Below the pieces are notes generated by a model. That model made no database searches. It was not told the origin of the DNA and worked only from the letters and a program-made list of their open reading frames with translations. A stretch of DNA of 64,000 nucleotides, from the NCBI GenBank assembly GCA_007050995.1, contig VJOU01000003.1, positions 62,001-126,000 on the forward strand, in the 5' to 3' direction. This DNA comes from Glycocaulis profundi. Lineage in GTDB: Bacteria; Pseudomonadota; Alphaproteobacteria; Caulobacterales; Maricaulaceae. Numbering within the stretch: position 1 is the stretch's first letter; every line of letters begins with the position of its first letter. Both the position numbers and the translations under genes were made by a program. This document shows positions 30,260 through 40,761 of this stretch, one piece after another.

Positions 30260-32851
30260 ATGACGCGCTTCATGGTCAAGCTCTCCGACTACCGCCCCGC
30301 CGCCTTCCACGTCGATGAAGTCGAGCTCGATTTCGACCTCCACCCCCAGCGCACGCGGGTGAAAAGCCGCTTCACGGCTCAGCGTCAGGCCGGCGGCCCG
30401 CTGACGCTGGACGGCGAGGGCCTGACGCTGGTCTCCATCGCCATGAACGGCGAGACGCTGGGCGACGGCGCCTACACGGTGGACGGCGACCGGCTCGTCA
30501 TCGCGGACGCCCCCGACACCGCCGCGCTGGAGATCGAGGTCGAGATCGACCCGTCCGCCAACACCGCGCTGATGGGGCTCTACCTCTCGGGCGGCCGCTT
30601 CTGCACCCAGTGCGAGGCCCAGGGCTTCCGAAAGATCACCTGGTTCCTCGACCGCCCCGACGCGCTCAGCCGCTATACGGTCCGGGGCGAGGCGGACAGG
30701 GCGGACTATCCCACCCTGCTGGCGAACGGCGACCGGATCGAGGGAGGCGATCTGGACGGCGGGCGGCACTACGCGGTGTTCCGCGACCCCTTCCCCAAGC
30801 CCAGCTACCTGTTCGCGCTCGTCGCCGGGCGGTTCGACACCATCGAGGACCGTTTCACCACCATGAGCGGAAAGGACGTGCGCCTGGCCGTCCACGTCGA
30901 TCCGGGCGACGCGGAGCGGGCCTGGTTCGCGATGGACTCCCTCAAGCGCTCTATGAAGTGGGACGAGACCGCCTTCCGTCGCGAATACGATCTGGGCGAG
31001 TTCCACATCGTCGCGGTGCGCGACTTCAATTTCGGCGCGATGGAGAACAAGGGGCTGAACATCTTCAACTCCTCGCTCCTGCTGGCGGACGCCGCCACGG
31101 CCACCGATGCGGACTTCCTCAATGTCGAGCGCGTGGTCGCCCACGAATACTTCCACAACTGGACGGGCAACCGGATCACCCTGCGCGACTGGTTCCAGCT
31201 CTGCCTGAAGGAGGGCCTGACCGTCTTCCGCGATCAGGAGTTCACCGCCGACGAGCGCTCGCGCCCGCTCCAGCGCATCGCGGACGTGGAATCGCTCCGC
31301 GCGGTCCAGTTCCCCGAGGATCGCGGCCCGCTGGCCCACCCGCCCCGGCCGCCCGAATACGAGACCATCGACAATTTCTACACCGCCACGGTCTACAACA
31401 AGGGCGCCGAGGTGGTCCGCGTCCTGCGCGAGGTGGTCGGCCCTGACGCCTTCGAAACCGGCATGCAGCGCTATTTCGACGAGTGCGACGGCAAGGCCGC
31501 CACGCTGGAGGATTTCGTGGGCGCCTTCGCCGCCGAGAGCGGCAAGGACCTCGCCCCCTTCTTCGGCTGGTACACCCAGGCCGGCACCCCGAAGATCGCC
31601 GCGCGCCACGTCTGGGACGCCGCGGCCGGCACGCTGACGCTCACCGTCACACAGGCCAACCCCGCCACGCCGGGCCAGCCGGACAAGCGCCCTCTGCCCG
31701 TGCCGCTGCGGATCGGCTTCATCGACGCGTCCGGCCGCGAGCTCGCCGCCCGGCTGGACGGCCATGAGGCGACCGAGCACCGCGTCATCCTCGACACCGC
31801 AGAGCGGATCTTCGTCTTCGAGGGCCTCAGCGCCGAGCCGGTCCCCGCCATCCTGCGCGGTTTCAACGCGCCGGTGGCGCTCGATCCGGGTCTGAACGCG
31901 GACCAGCGCCTGATCCAGATGGCTCATGACCCGGACGCCTTCACCCGCTGGGACGCGGGCCAGTCTCTGCTGTCGGACGCCATCATCGCCCGCGCCGAGG
32001 GCCGGTCTCAGGACGGCCCGGCGCTCGACCGCATCGCCGCCGCACTGGCCGCCGAGCTCGACCGCGCCGCCGAAGACCCCGGCTTCGCCGCCCGCGCCCT
32101 GCGCGCGCCGGGCCTCGGCCTTCTGATCCAGCAGGCGGACACGCCCGACCCCGAAGCCCTGTTCCAGTCCCGCAAGGCCGTCCGCGCCCATCTCGCCGAG
32201 GCGCTGCGGGACCGGCTCGCCGCCGTGCTGAACGGCCCCCGCGCGGACGCCGCCGACACCAGCCCGGAAGCCATGGGCCGCCGCGCCCTGTCCGCCGCCG
32301 CGCTGGACCTCGTCGCGGCCACGGGCGAGTCCGCCCCGCTCAAGACCGCCTTCGACGCGGCGGGCGGGATGACCGAGACCATGGCCGCGCTGGGCGCGCT
32401 GGCCCAGATCGGCGGCCCGGCCTTCGCCGAGGCGCTGGAGGCCTTCCACGCGCGTTGGCAGGACAATCCGCTGGTGATGGACAAGTGGTTCCAGGTCCAG
32501 GCCATGAGCCCGCTGGAGGGCGCGCCCGCGCGCATGAGGGCGCTGGCCGATCACCCGCTCTTCACCCTGTCCAACCCCAACCGCGCCCGCGCGCTCTACG
32601 GCGCGTTCGCCGCGGGCAATCCGCGCCATTTCCACGCCGCGGACGGGTCGGGCTACGATCTCGTGGCCGAGGCCATCGGAAAGCTGGACAAGGCCAACCC
32701 CATGACCGCAGCCCGGCTGGTGCGCGCCTTTGAAAGCTGGAAGCGCTTCGACGAAGGCCGTCAGGGCAAGGCGAAGGCCGCGCTCGAACGCCTCAAGGCG
32801 GACGGTATCTCGACCAACCTCAAGGAAATGGTCGACCGCACGCTGGGCTGA
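30260..32851 (+). CDS. pepN: Aminopeptidase N (M1 family)
   Basis: 863 aa from 30260; an internal ATG (30272) is an alternative start. It has the M1 substrate motif GAMEN (about residue 259) and the zinc motif HEYFHNWTGNR (about 295) with the downstream Glu about 18 residues on. The E. coli PepN type is shown by KMRDPKPSYLFALVAG-like GRFDTIEDRF and SNPNRARALYGAFAAGNP near the C-terminus. It removes N-terminal residues from peptides in the cytoplasm. No defect is seen. Confidence 0.97.
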   Translation: MTRFMVKLSDYRPAAFHVDEVELDFDLHPQRTRVKSRFTAQRQAGGPLTLDGEGLTLVSIAMNGETLGDGAYTVDGDRLVIADAPDTAALEIEVEIDPSANTALMGLYLSGGRFCTQCEAQGFRKITWFLDRPDALSRYTVRGEADRADYPTLLANGDRIEGGDLDGGRHYAVFRDPFPKPSYLFALVAGRFDTIEDRFTTMSGKDVRLAVHVDPGDAERAWFAMDSLKRSMKWDETAFRREYDLGEFHIVAVRDFNFGAMENKGLNIFNSSLLLADAATATDADFLNVERVVAHEYFHNWTGNRITLRDWFQLCLKEGLTVFRDQEFTADERSRPLQRIADVESLRAVQFPEDRGPLAHPPRPPEYETIDNFYTATVYNKGAEVVRVLREVVGPDAFETGMQRYFDECDGKAATLEDFVGAFAAESGKDLAPFFGWYTQAGTPKIAARHVWDAAAGTLTLTVTQANPATPGQPDKRPLPVPLRIGFIDASGRELAARLDGHEATEHRVILDTAERIFVFEGLSAEPVPAILRGFNAPVALDPGLNADQRLIQMAHDPDAFTRWDAGQSLLSDAIIARAEGRSQDGPALDRIAAALAAELDRAAEDPGFAARALRAPGLGLLIQQADTPDPEALFQSRKAVRAHLAEALRDRLAAVLNGPRADAADTSPEAMGRRALSAAALDLVAATGESAPLKTAFDAAGGMTETMAALGALAQIGGPAFAEALEAFHARWQDNPLVMDKWFQVQAMSPLEGAPARMRALADHPLFTLSNPNRARALYGAFAAGNPRHFHAADGSGYDLVAEAIGKLDKANPMTAARLVRAFESWKRFDEGRQGKAKAALERLKADGISTNLKEMVDRTLG

Positions 32852-32875
32852 TCGGAGACGGCGGCGGGCGGAGCG

Positions 32876-34119
32876 TCAGTCGCTCTGCTCGCTGCCGTCC
32901 GAGTTCTCGCCCCGCGCCGCGATCTCGGGCACGCTCTGCTCGGCCTCGATGGCCTTGCCAGAATGGCGGCGCACCACCGGCGGCTCGAACACCTCAACCC
33001 CGTCGTCCATGTACACGCTGGTGGAGGGGAAGGCGAAGCCGGTCCCGGCCTCTTCCACGATCTTCTTGACCTCGAAGGCCAGTTCCTCCTTCAGCTCCAG
33101 CCACTCGCCCCAGTTGGTCGTGTAGGTGAAGCAGTAGAGCAGGTAGTCGATCGAGGACGGCCCGAAGCTGTCCACCCGCATGAAGGTCGCCACCTCCGGC
33201 GGCTTGGCGAAGCCGGGATGGTTCAGGACGAATTCGAGCACCTTGTCGCGGATGTATTGAAGCTGGCTGGTGGTGGTCTTGTATTCCACCCCGATCATCC
33301 AGCGGATGCGGCGATGGGTCATCCGGGTGAAGTTGGTCACCGGATTGTCCGCCAGCGCCGAGTTCGGCACGTAGACCGGGCTGCGGTCGAAGCGGCGGAT
33401 CAGGGTGGAGCGGAAATTGATCTTCTCCACCGTGCCCTCGACCACCCCGTCCACCAGGATCCACTCGCCCGGCAGGAAGCGCTTCTCGGTCAGGACCAGC
33501 AGGCCCGCGATCAGGTTCTTGAACAGATCCTGCGCGCCCAGGCCCACCGCCACGCCGAACAGGCCCAGGCCCGCCACGATGGGCGCCACCGGTATGCCCC
33601 ACACCTGCAGCAGCGCCGCCGCGCCCACGATGATGAACAGGATGCGCAGCGTCTTCGCCAGCCAGTCGATCAGCACCGGCGTCAGCGCCCGCTTGAGCGG
33701 CTCGAGCAGGTGCGCGACCGGCGTGACGGCGTTGTGCAGCGCCCAGAAGATGGCGATCACGATCAGCGAGCGCACGATCTGGATGCCCATGCCCTGACCG
33801 GCGGGCTCGTCCAGCCCCATGATCCGCACGGCGAAGTAAACGCCCACGATGATCGGGATCAGCTTGATCGGCCCGGCGACGGCGGTCAGCACCTTGTCGT
33901 CCAGCACCGTCTTGGTCTTGTCGGTCTGGCGGCGCAGGAAGCCCACGATGATCTTGCCGAACAGGCCCCGGAAGCCGAAGGCGATCAGCAGGACGACCAC
34001 CGCCAGCAGCGCGTCGCCCACGTTGAAGCCCAGAAAGCTGGTCTCCCACACCTCCACGGTGATCGCCCACAGCGACTGGACCGTTTCCTCGAGGCCGTTC
34101 TCCGGTGTCGCGGGCGTGG

Positions 34120-34123
<4 letters not shown>
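32876..34123 (-). CDS. MscS-family mechanosensitive channel
   Basis: 415 aa from the ATG at 34123, which overlaps the RF3 stop as ATGA. Four to five membrane helices span about 30-220. The pore-helix region GLGLFGVAVGLGAQDLFKNLIAGLLVLTEKRFLPGEWI is the MscS signature, followed by the beta domain (VDGVVEGTVEKINFRSTLIR) and a C-terminal alpha/beta domain. The tail is acidic. It releases solutes on osmotic downshock. The nearby choline/betaine operon fits an osmotically challenged habitat. Confidence 0.94.
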
Positions 34124-35718
<1,595 letters not shown>

Positions 35719-35719
35719 G

Positions 35720-35748
35720 AAAAGGTCCCGTGATGTTCGCCACGGGAC
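35720..35748 (-). promoter_or_regulatory. Hairpin with U-run in the prfC leader
   Basis: On the minus strand, arms 35741-35748 and 35725-35732 form an 8-bp stem (GTCCCGTG/CACGGGAC, loop 35733-35740), followed by CTTTTC and the prfC ATG. The GGGA ribosome site is in the 3' arm. It may be the terminator of the 135-aa gene upstream, an attenuator of prfC, or both. Confidence 0.55.
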
Positions 35749-35786
35749 TAGCGAACGGGGGCCGCCCGCGCAAGCGCGAGGGGGTG

Positions 35787-36194
35787 TCAGGCCCGCATGC
35801 GTTCTGGCGCCTGGGACCAGACGGTCATGTTCACCGCATGGCTGGACAACCGGCCCATGGACTGCAGCTCGCGAAGCTGGTGCATGGCGACCAGCGAAAC
35901 CGAGGCGAGCCGGATCTGCACGTCCATCGGCGTGCGCGCGCCCTCGGGCGACACCGCCAGCAGGGCGTTCGCGTCCTCGGTCTTCCACCCGATCAGGGCG
36001 GCCAGGAACAGCGCCTTGTCCGGATCGGTCCGGGCGACGTGCTGGTTCTCGAAGATCATCTCACGCAGCAGCTTGACCGACTTGCCGACGGTCAGCCTGT
36101 GCAGATCCTCAGGCGCGATGTCCGCGCGCGCGCCCAGCGCCGTGGTGCGCGGATCGCCCAGATCGAACACGACATCATTGAAAAGAAACAGCAT
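35787..36194 (-). CDS. Conserved hypothetical protein, 135 aa
   Basis: 135 aa; not recognised. It starts LFLFNDVVFDLGD and is mostly helical, with IAPEDLHRLTVGKSVKLLREMIFEN and a second helix block ALFLAALIGWKTEDANALLAV. There is no signal peptide or membrane segment. The C-terminus ends NMTVWSQAPERMRA. It stands alone between prfC and the DUF1491 gene on the minus strand. Codon use matches its neighbours, which supports a real gene. No function is proposed. Confidence 0.72.
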   Translation of the reverse strand: MLFLFNDVVFDLGDPRTTALGARADIAPEDLHRLTVGKSVKLLREMIFENQHVARTDPDKALFLAALIGWKTEDANALLAVSPEGARTPMDVQIRLASVSLVAMHQLRELQSMGRLSSHAVNMTVWSQAPERMRA

Positions 36195-36241
36195 GGCTGC
36201 GACTGCTCCGACCCATCAGGCGCCACATTACGCGGCTCCGG

Positions 36242-36583
36242 TTAAGACTTCTCAATCGGCTCGGTAAGGAAGTGTCGACCATCGCGGTCCTCGATCTCGA
36301 CCACCCACAGGTCGGGATCGTCCTCCAGCCGGCGCGCCACGTAGCCCGCTGCGCGCTCAGGCTCAACCGGTCCCGGCCCCAGCGGTTCCATCCAGACCCG
36401 CGCGCCTTCGAAATCGCGCGCGCCCGCATACAGGCGGACCATGCCCACCATGTCGGACGCGCGCACGAGCACGCAGCCCGCGTCAGGGTCCCCGCGCTTC
36501 ACGAGATAGAAGGCCGCGCCGCCCCCCTCGGCCCGCCAGCGCAGGGCGTCCACCCAGATTCGTGTTTTCAGTTCCGCGTCCAT
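36242..36583 (-). CDS. DUF1491 family protein
   Basis: 113 aa. It matches DUF1491: LKTRIWVDALRWR at the N-terminus, YLVKRGDPDAGCVLVRAS, FEGARVWMEPLG and the C-terminal EDDPDLWVVEIEDRDGRHFL. The family is alphaproteobacterial and of unknown function. It is small, soluble and complete. The divergent BcsB-like gene starts 57 bases away, with a CtrA-like box in between. Confidence 0.88.
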   Translation of the reverse strand: MDAELKTRIWVDALRWRAEGGGAAFYLVKRGDPDAGCVLVRASDMVGMVRLYAGARDFEGARVWMEPLGPGPVEPERAAGYVARRLEDDPDLWVVEIEDRDGRHFLTEPIEKS

Positions 36584-36607
36584 TGCCTTTTACGGCCCGC
36601 TCATTGC

Positions 36608-36622
36608 TTAATAAGTCGTTAA
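36608..36622 (+). promoter_or_regulatory. CtrA-like box TTAA-N7-TTAA before the BcsB-like gene
   Basis: TTAATAAGTCGTTAA is a perfect match to the Caulobacter CtrA consensus TTAA-N7-TTAA. It ends 17 bases before the start codon of the BcsB-like gene, just upstream of its CAGGAG ribosome site, and 25 bases from the divergent DUF1491 start. Confidence 0.5.
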
Positions 36623-36639
36623 GAAATCAGGAGCGTTCC

Positions 36640-38187
36640 ATGCTGGCACGGATCGGGCTCAAGGGCCTCGCCTTAATCGCCGCCCTCGCCTTCGCCCCCG
36701 CCGCCGCGTCAGAGGACGCGGTGGAAGCCTCCGGCCCGTCCGCCCGCTCCGAGGAGCGCAGCCTGTCCACGCTGGCCGCCTCCTCCCACGACCTCACCGC
36801 ATCCTCGCCTGAAATCCGCATACCCTTCACCATCGCGCCCGGCGCCGATCCGCAGGGCGTCGAGCTGATCCTTTCGGCCACGCCCCGCGCCCCGCGCTCG
36901 GGCGGTCTCATCGAGGTCGCGGTCAACGGCGCCCAGCCGGTGGTCCTCGCCCCCCGCGCCGAACCGTTCGAGGCGCGCTTCGCGCTGTTCTCCGACCAGC
37001 TCCGCGCCGGAGAGAACGAGCTGGTGCTGCGTTTCGTGGACGAGGGCCGGGAGGGCTGGCGCGTCCTGCCCGCCCAGTCGCGCCTGCGCGTCAGCGCCGC
37101 CCCTGCCGCCCGTCCCGGCGATCTGGCCGCGTTCGAGGCCGAGCTCGCCGCCGAATACGCAGCCCCGCGCCGGGTCTTCATCGAGGCCGCGGGCGATCCG
37201 GGGCTGGAGGCCATGATCGCTCAGGGTCTCGCCCTGCGCATGGGCGCCATGCCGATCATCGTCGCCGATCCGGGTCTGGCCGAGATCACCGTCGCGGCCT
37301 CCGTCGCGGACATTCCCGCCTCGGCGCGGCTCGAAGAGGGCGGCAGGCTGGTCCTGTCCGCGCCCGACGCCACAGCGCTCGCCGGACTTACCCGCGCTTT
37401 CGCCTCCCGCCGCTTCGCCTCGGACGCCGCCGAAGAAAGCCTCGAAACCCTGCTCGACGGCCCAGCCCTGGCCCTGTTGCCCGAGACCGGCGCGGCCCGG
37501 GGTGACCGCCTCGCCGCGCTGGCGCTGGGCGGCGCGCCCTTCGGCGAGGCCCATGGCGCGGACGCCGCCGTCATCGTCACCGCCCACACCGCCGAGGATC
37601 GCGCCGCGGCCCTGTCCGTGCTCGCCCGCGCGGCCCTGGCGTCGGGCTCCGCCTGGACCCAGGCGTGGTTCGGGACCGAGGTCTCCGCCATCCCCGAAGG
37701 CCGTGACGCTCTGGCCATCGGCCCGCTGGCGGACATCGATCCCGCACTCACCCGTCACGCCCCGCCCGAAATGCGCGCCGCGGTCCGCGCCGCCGAGGCC
37801 CGCCTGCCCCGCCGTCCCAGCCGGTTCAGCACCGCCGCCCACGCCAGCGAGCCCGGCGCGCCCGCCCTGGCGGGCCTTGCCGCCGCCTGGCCGGGCGCCG
37901 ACGGCCGGGCGATCGCTCTCATCTCCGCGCCAGAAGGCGCCGATTTCGCCCGCGCCGCGCGCCGTCTCGCCCATTCCAGCCTGTGGCTGGACCTCACCGG
38001 CTCGGCGGCGATGTGGGACGGGCGGGCGGTGGTCGCCTTCACCGCGGGCGGCGAGGCCCCCGCCGGCTTCAACCTGAGAGAGGCTTTCGGCGACCATGGC
38101 CGCCTGATCGCCCTGATCTTCTTCGCCCTGTCCGTGCTCCTGCTGCTGGGCGGCGCCGTAAACCGCCGGTCAACGCCCGCGCGCTAG
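36640..38187 (+). CDS. BcsB-like cellulose synthase periplasmic subunit
   Basis: 515 aa from the ATG at 36640 (CAGGAG seven bases before it). The signal peptide is followed by a beta-rich carbohydrate-binding-like domain (EIRIPFTIAPGADPQGVELILS, then FALFSDQLRAGENELVLRF) and flavodoxin-like parts (about 160-440). A C-terminal membrane helix (about 484-505) anchors it. This is the BcsB layout, though shorter than enterobacterial BcsB (~780 aa). No bcsA synthase lies nearby in the window, so it may serve another polysaccharide system. Function by analogy only. Confidence 0.72.
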   Translation: MLARIGLKGLALIAALAFAPAAASEDAVEASGPSARSEERSLSTLAASSHDLTASSPEIRIPFTIAPGADPQGVELILSATPRAPRSGGLIEVAVNGAQPVVLAPRAEPFEARFALFSDQLRAGENELVLRFVDEGREGWRVLPAQSRLRVSAAPAARPGDLAAFEAELAAEYAAPRRVFIEAAGDPGLEAMIAQGLALRMGAMPIIVADPGLAEITVAASVADIPASARLEEGGRLVLSAPDATALAGLTRAFASRRFASDAAEESLETLLDGPALALLPETGAARGDRLAALALGGAPFGEAHGADAAVIVTAHTAEDRAAALSVLARAALASGSAWTQAWFGTEVSAIPEGRDALAIGPLADIDPALTRHAPPEMRAAVRAAEARLPRRPSRFSTAAHASEPGAPALAGLAAAWPGADGRAIALISAPEGADFARAARRLAHSSLWLDLTGSAAMWDGRAVVAFTAGGEAPAGFNLREAFGDHGRLIALIFFALSVLLLLGGAVNRRSTPAR

Positions 38188-38196
38188 CATGGGGGC

Positions 38197-39063
38197 ATGT
38201 CGTCCCTCGCCGCCGCCTTCGCAGCCCTGACCCTCGCCGCCTCCGCCCAAGGCGATCCCTTCGCCATGCGCGTGGGCGCCGCGGCGCTGGACGACGCCTG
38301 CGGCGGTCTCAGCGCGGGCGAGCGCGCCGCGCTGGAGTCGGGACTGGCCCAGTCGCGCCGCGAGCATCTGCGCCGGGGCGTGGGCGGCAGCGATCTGATC
38401 GGCTGGGAGGCCCGCGTGCGCGACGACGCCGCCGCGATCCCGTGCGGCTCTGAACAGGCCGAAGCCGTCTTCGCGACCATCCGCACGGCCTACCGGGCCT
38501 GGCTGGCCCAGCCGGGGGCGGACTATCCCGGCCCGCGCCGGAGCTGGACCGTGGACCGCCTCGCAGGCGAGGACCGGCCCTGGAGCGTGCGGCAGGAGAC
38601 GACGGACGCCCGCTTCGGCCTCGCGATGACGGGAAACCAGGCCACCGCGCTTCTGGCGGGCCGCTCCGACACCCCGCCCGCTTCGGCGGCGCTCGTCATC
38701 CGCGACACGGCGCGCGCGCCGCGCCCGGTGGACGCCACCGCAGGCGGGCTGCTGCCCCCGCCCGGCGGGGAGCCTCTGGCCGCCTGGGGTCCGCCCTCGG
38801 GGCGCGAGGCCCGCTGGTGGGCGAACGGGTCGCATCCGGGCTCGGCATCCGCCTACGCGCCCGAGGGCGAGGGCCGGGCCTATGCCTTCGCCTTCCCCGC
38901 CACCGCGCTCGAAGCGCTGGCCGAGCTTGAGCCGCGCGAGGCCGCGCGCATCGATCTTCACGCCCGCGACGGCACGCGCATCGGGTCTGTCTGGATGGAG
39001 GCCGGGCTGCTGCGCTCCGCTCTGGACTTCGCCTCTGCGGGCGAACCGGCGGCGTCGCGCTAG
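38197..39063 (+). CDS. Secreted hypothetical protein, 288 aa
   Basis: 288 aa with a signal-like N-terminus (SSLAAAFAALTLAASAQG). Two cysteines near residues 32 and 86 could form a disulfide. The rest is mixed alpha/beta with no family I can name. It starts nine bases after the BcsB-like stop, so the two are probably one operon and may act together in the periplasm. The last four bases overlap the stop of the convergent kinase gene. Confidence 0.75.
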   Translation: MSSLAAAFAALTLAASAQGDPFAMRVGAAALDDACGGLSAGERAALESGLAQSRREHLRRGVGGSDLIGWEARVRDDAAAIPCGSEQAEAVFATIRTAYRAWLAQPGADYPGPRRSWTVDRLAGEDRPWSVRQETTDARFGLAMTGNQATALLAGRSDTPPASAALVIRDTARAPRPVDATAGGLLPPPGGEPLAAWGPPSGREARWWANGSHPGSASAYAPEGEGRAYAFAFPATALEALAELEPREAARIDLHARDGTRIGSVWMEAGLLRSALDFASAGEPAASR

Positions 39064-40532
39064 CTGTTCGAGGCTTTCTGGGCCTCGGCGTCGGGACGAG
39101 AGATCGTCTCGCCCGCGCTCTGGGCCATGCGGATCTGCTCGCGCACGCCCATGGCCGGGGTCAGGGGCTGAACCTCGCCGGTGCGGATCACGGGCATGCG
39201 GATGGTCACCGTGGTGCCCTCGCCCGGCGCGCTTTCAATCTGCATCGAACCGCCATGCATCCGAGCCAGCGCCGAGACCAGGCTCAGGCCCAGGCCCGTG
39301 CCGCGTTCGTCGCTCTCCTGGCCCGAGCGGGTCTGCAGGTAGGGCGTGCCCAGCCGTTCGATCTCGCCCGCGGAGATGCCCTGTCCGGTGTCGCCCACCG
39401 CGATGACCAGCTCACCGCCGTTCGCCCGCGCCAGAACCGCCACCACGCCGCCCTCGGGGGTGAACTTGATGGCGTTCGACAGCAGGTTCAGCAGGATCTG
39501 GCGCAGGGCCTTGCGGTCGGCCTCGACCTCCAGCGGCTCGTCGCCCAGATCGGTGCTCAGTGTCAGGCCCCGGTCCTCGGCGCGCAGGCGGACCAGCTTG
39601 GCCGTGGTCTCCGCCACGTCGCGCGCGTCGAAGCTCTCCACCGCCAGCTCATAGCGGTCGGCCTCGATCTTGGACATGTCCAGCACGTCCCCGATCAGGT
39701 CGAGCAGGTGCACTCCGCTTTCATGGATCAGATCGGCGTATTCGGCGTAGCGCGCGGGCATTGGCCCGAACAGGCGCTGCTTCATCAGGTCGGAGAAGCC
39801 GATGATGGCGTTGAGCGGCGTGCGCAGCTCATGGCTCATCGCGGCGAGGAATTCAGATTTGGACTGGCTGGCCATGACCGCTTCGTCGCGCTCGCGCTCC
39901 AGCCGGGCGATCTCCGCGTCATCGCGGGGCGCGGATGCGCCCGCGGCATAGTCCGCCACGTAATCGCGCGCCGCCGCGGCCTCGGCCGCCGAGCTCTCCG
40001 CCGCGCTGCGGAAGGCGATGGCCAGCGCGAAGGCCGACGCGGCCATGTGCAGCGCCGCGGCCGCCGACAGGGCCAGCCCGGCTTCGGCCGCGCCGCCCGG
40101 CGCCACGCCCGGCCCGGCCAGCGAGAACACCACCAGCACCACCGCCGCGATCAGGTTGGCGAAGGCCGACAGCCCCGCCGTCTTCAGCGCCCCGCAGGCC
40201 GCCAGGGCCAGAGGCCCGGCGAAGAACACCGCCAGCGCCAGCGACAGCACTGATCCGGTCATCCCCGCCGCGGCCAGACCCGGCGCGGCCCAGGCCAGAG
40301 CGAGCGCCAGCCGCGCGCCCGCGGACGCCTCGGCGCGATCCGCCAGCACCAGACCCAGCACGCCGGGCAGCAGCACAGCCGCCCACACCACGGCCATGAC
40401 GGGCGAGGCAGGCGTGAAGAAGAGATGACACGCAAGCCCCGCCGCCGCGGCCAGTCCCAGCCACGCGCCATGCAGCGCCCGCGCCCCGAAAGGCGCGAAT
40501 ACAGAGGCCGGAGCGGACGAAATCTGCGTCAT
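39060..40532 (-). CDS. DivJ/PleC/PdhS-family sensor histidine kinase
   Basis: 490 aa from the ATG at 40532; an upstream extension to 40775 is not credible. Six or more membrane helices fill about 20-185, then a short linker. The DHp domain has FLAAMSHELRTPLNAIIGFSDLM, and the FGPMPARYAEYADLIHESGVHLLDLIGDVLDMSKIEA stretch is typical of the DivJ/PleC group. The catalytic domain has NLLSNAIKFTPEGG and GTGLGLSLV. A multi-pass N-terminus without PAS resembles DivJ, which phosphorylates DivK at the stalked pole. The exact orthology is not proven. Confidence 0.88.
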   Translation of the reverse strand: MTQISSAPASVFAPFGARALHGAWLGLAAAAGLACHLFFTPASPVMAVVWAAVLLPGVLGLVLADRAEASAGARLALALAWAAPGLAAAGMTGSVLSLALAVFFAGPLALAACGALKTAGLSAFANLIAAVVLVVFSLAGPGVAPGGAAEAGLALSAAAALHMAASAFALAIAFRSAAESSAAEAAAARDYVADYAAGASAPRDDAEIARLERERDEAVMASQSKSEFLAAMSHELRTPLNAIIGFSDLMKQRLFGPMPARYAEYADLIHESGVHLLDLIGDVLDMSKIEADRYELAVESFDARDVAETTAKLVRLRAEDRGLTLSTDLGDEPLEVEADRKALRQILLNLLSNAIKFTPEGGVVAVLARANGGELVIAVGDTGQGISAGEIERLGTPYLQTRSGQESDERGTGLGLSLVSALARMHGGSMQIESAPGEGTTVTIRMPVIRTGEVQPLTPAMGVREQIRMAQSAGETISRPDAEAQKASNS

Positions 40533-40585
40533 GCGAGGTTCCCGAATCGGACGCCATGCGTCACCCGCACGGTCCTCCCGCGCCG

Positions 40586-40600
40586 TTAACAACTTCTGAA
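40586..40600. promoter_or_regulatory. Near-consensus CtrA box (TTAA-N7-TGAA), upstream of the DivJ-like gene
   Basis: One mismatch to TTAA-N7-TTAA, 54 bases before the kinase start. A GAATC (GANTC, CcrM) site overlaps its end at 40598-40602. Confidence 0.35.
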
Positions 40601-40659
40601 TCGGCTTGGTGCCCGTCCCGCGCCGTCCCGGCAGCTCAGGTGAAAGGGTTGCCGCGGCA

Positions 40660-40674
40660 TTAACCAAAGGTGAA
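40660..40674. promoter_or_regulatory. Second near-consensus CtrA box (TTAA-N7-TGAA)
   Basis: Same one-mismatch form as the box at 40586, in the same 229-base divergent region, 88 bases before the 336-aa secreted protein gene. Confidence 0.35.
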
Positions 40675-40761
40675 GCTGTGTGACGCAATTTGGGTGCCTT
40701 GGAGCTGGCGCCGATTGCAGGCATCATCGCTCGCACGCAACGCCCTGTCTGGAGAGATGGA

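Noticed and set aside
30227-32635. 802-aa open frame on the minus strand
   Set aside because: Antisense shadow of pepN; the plus strand has the GAMEN and zinc motifs.
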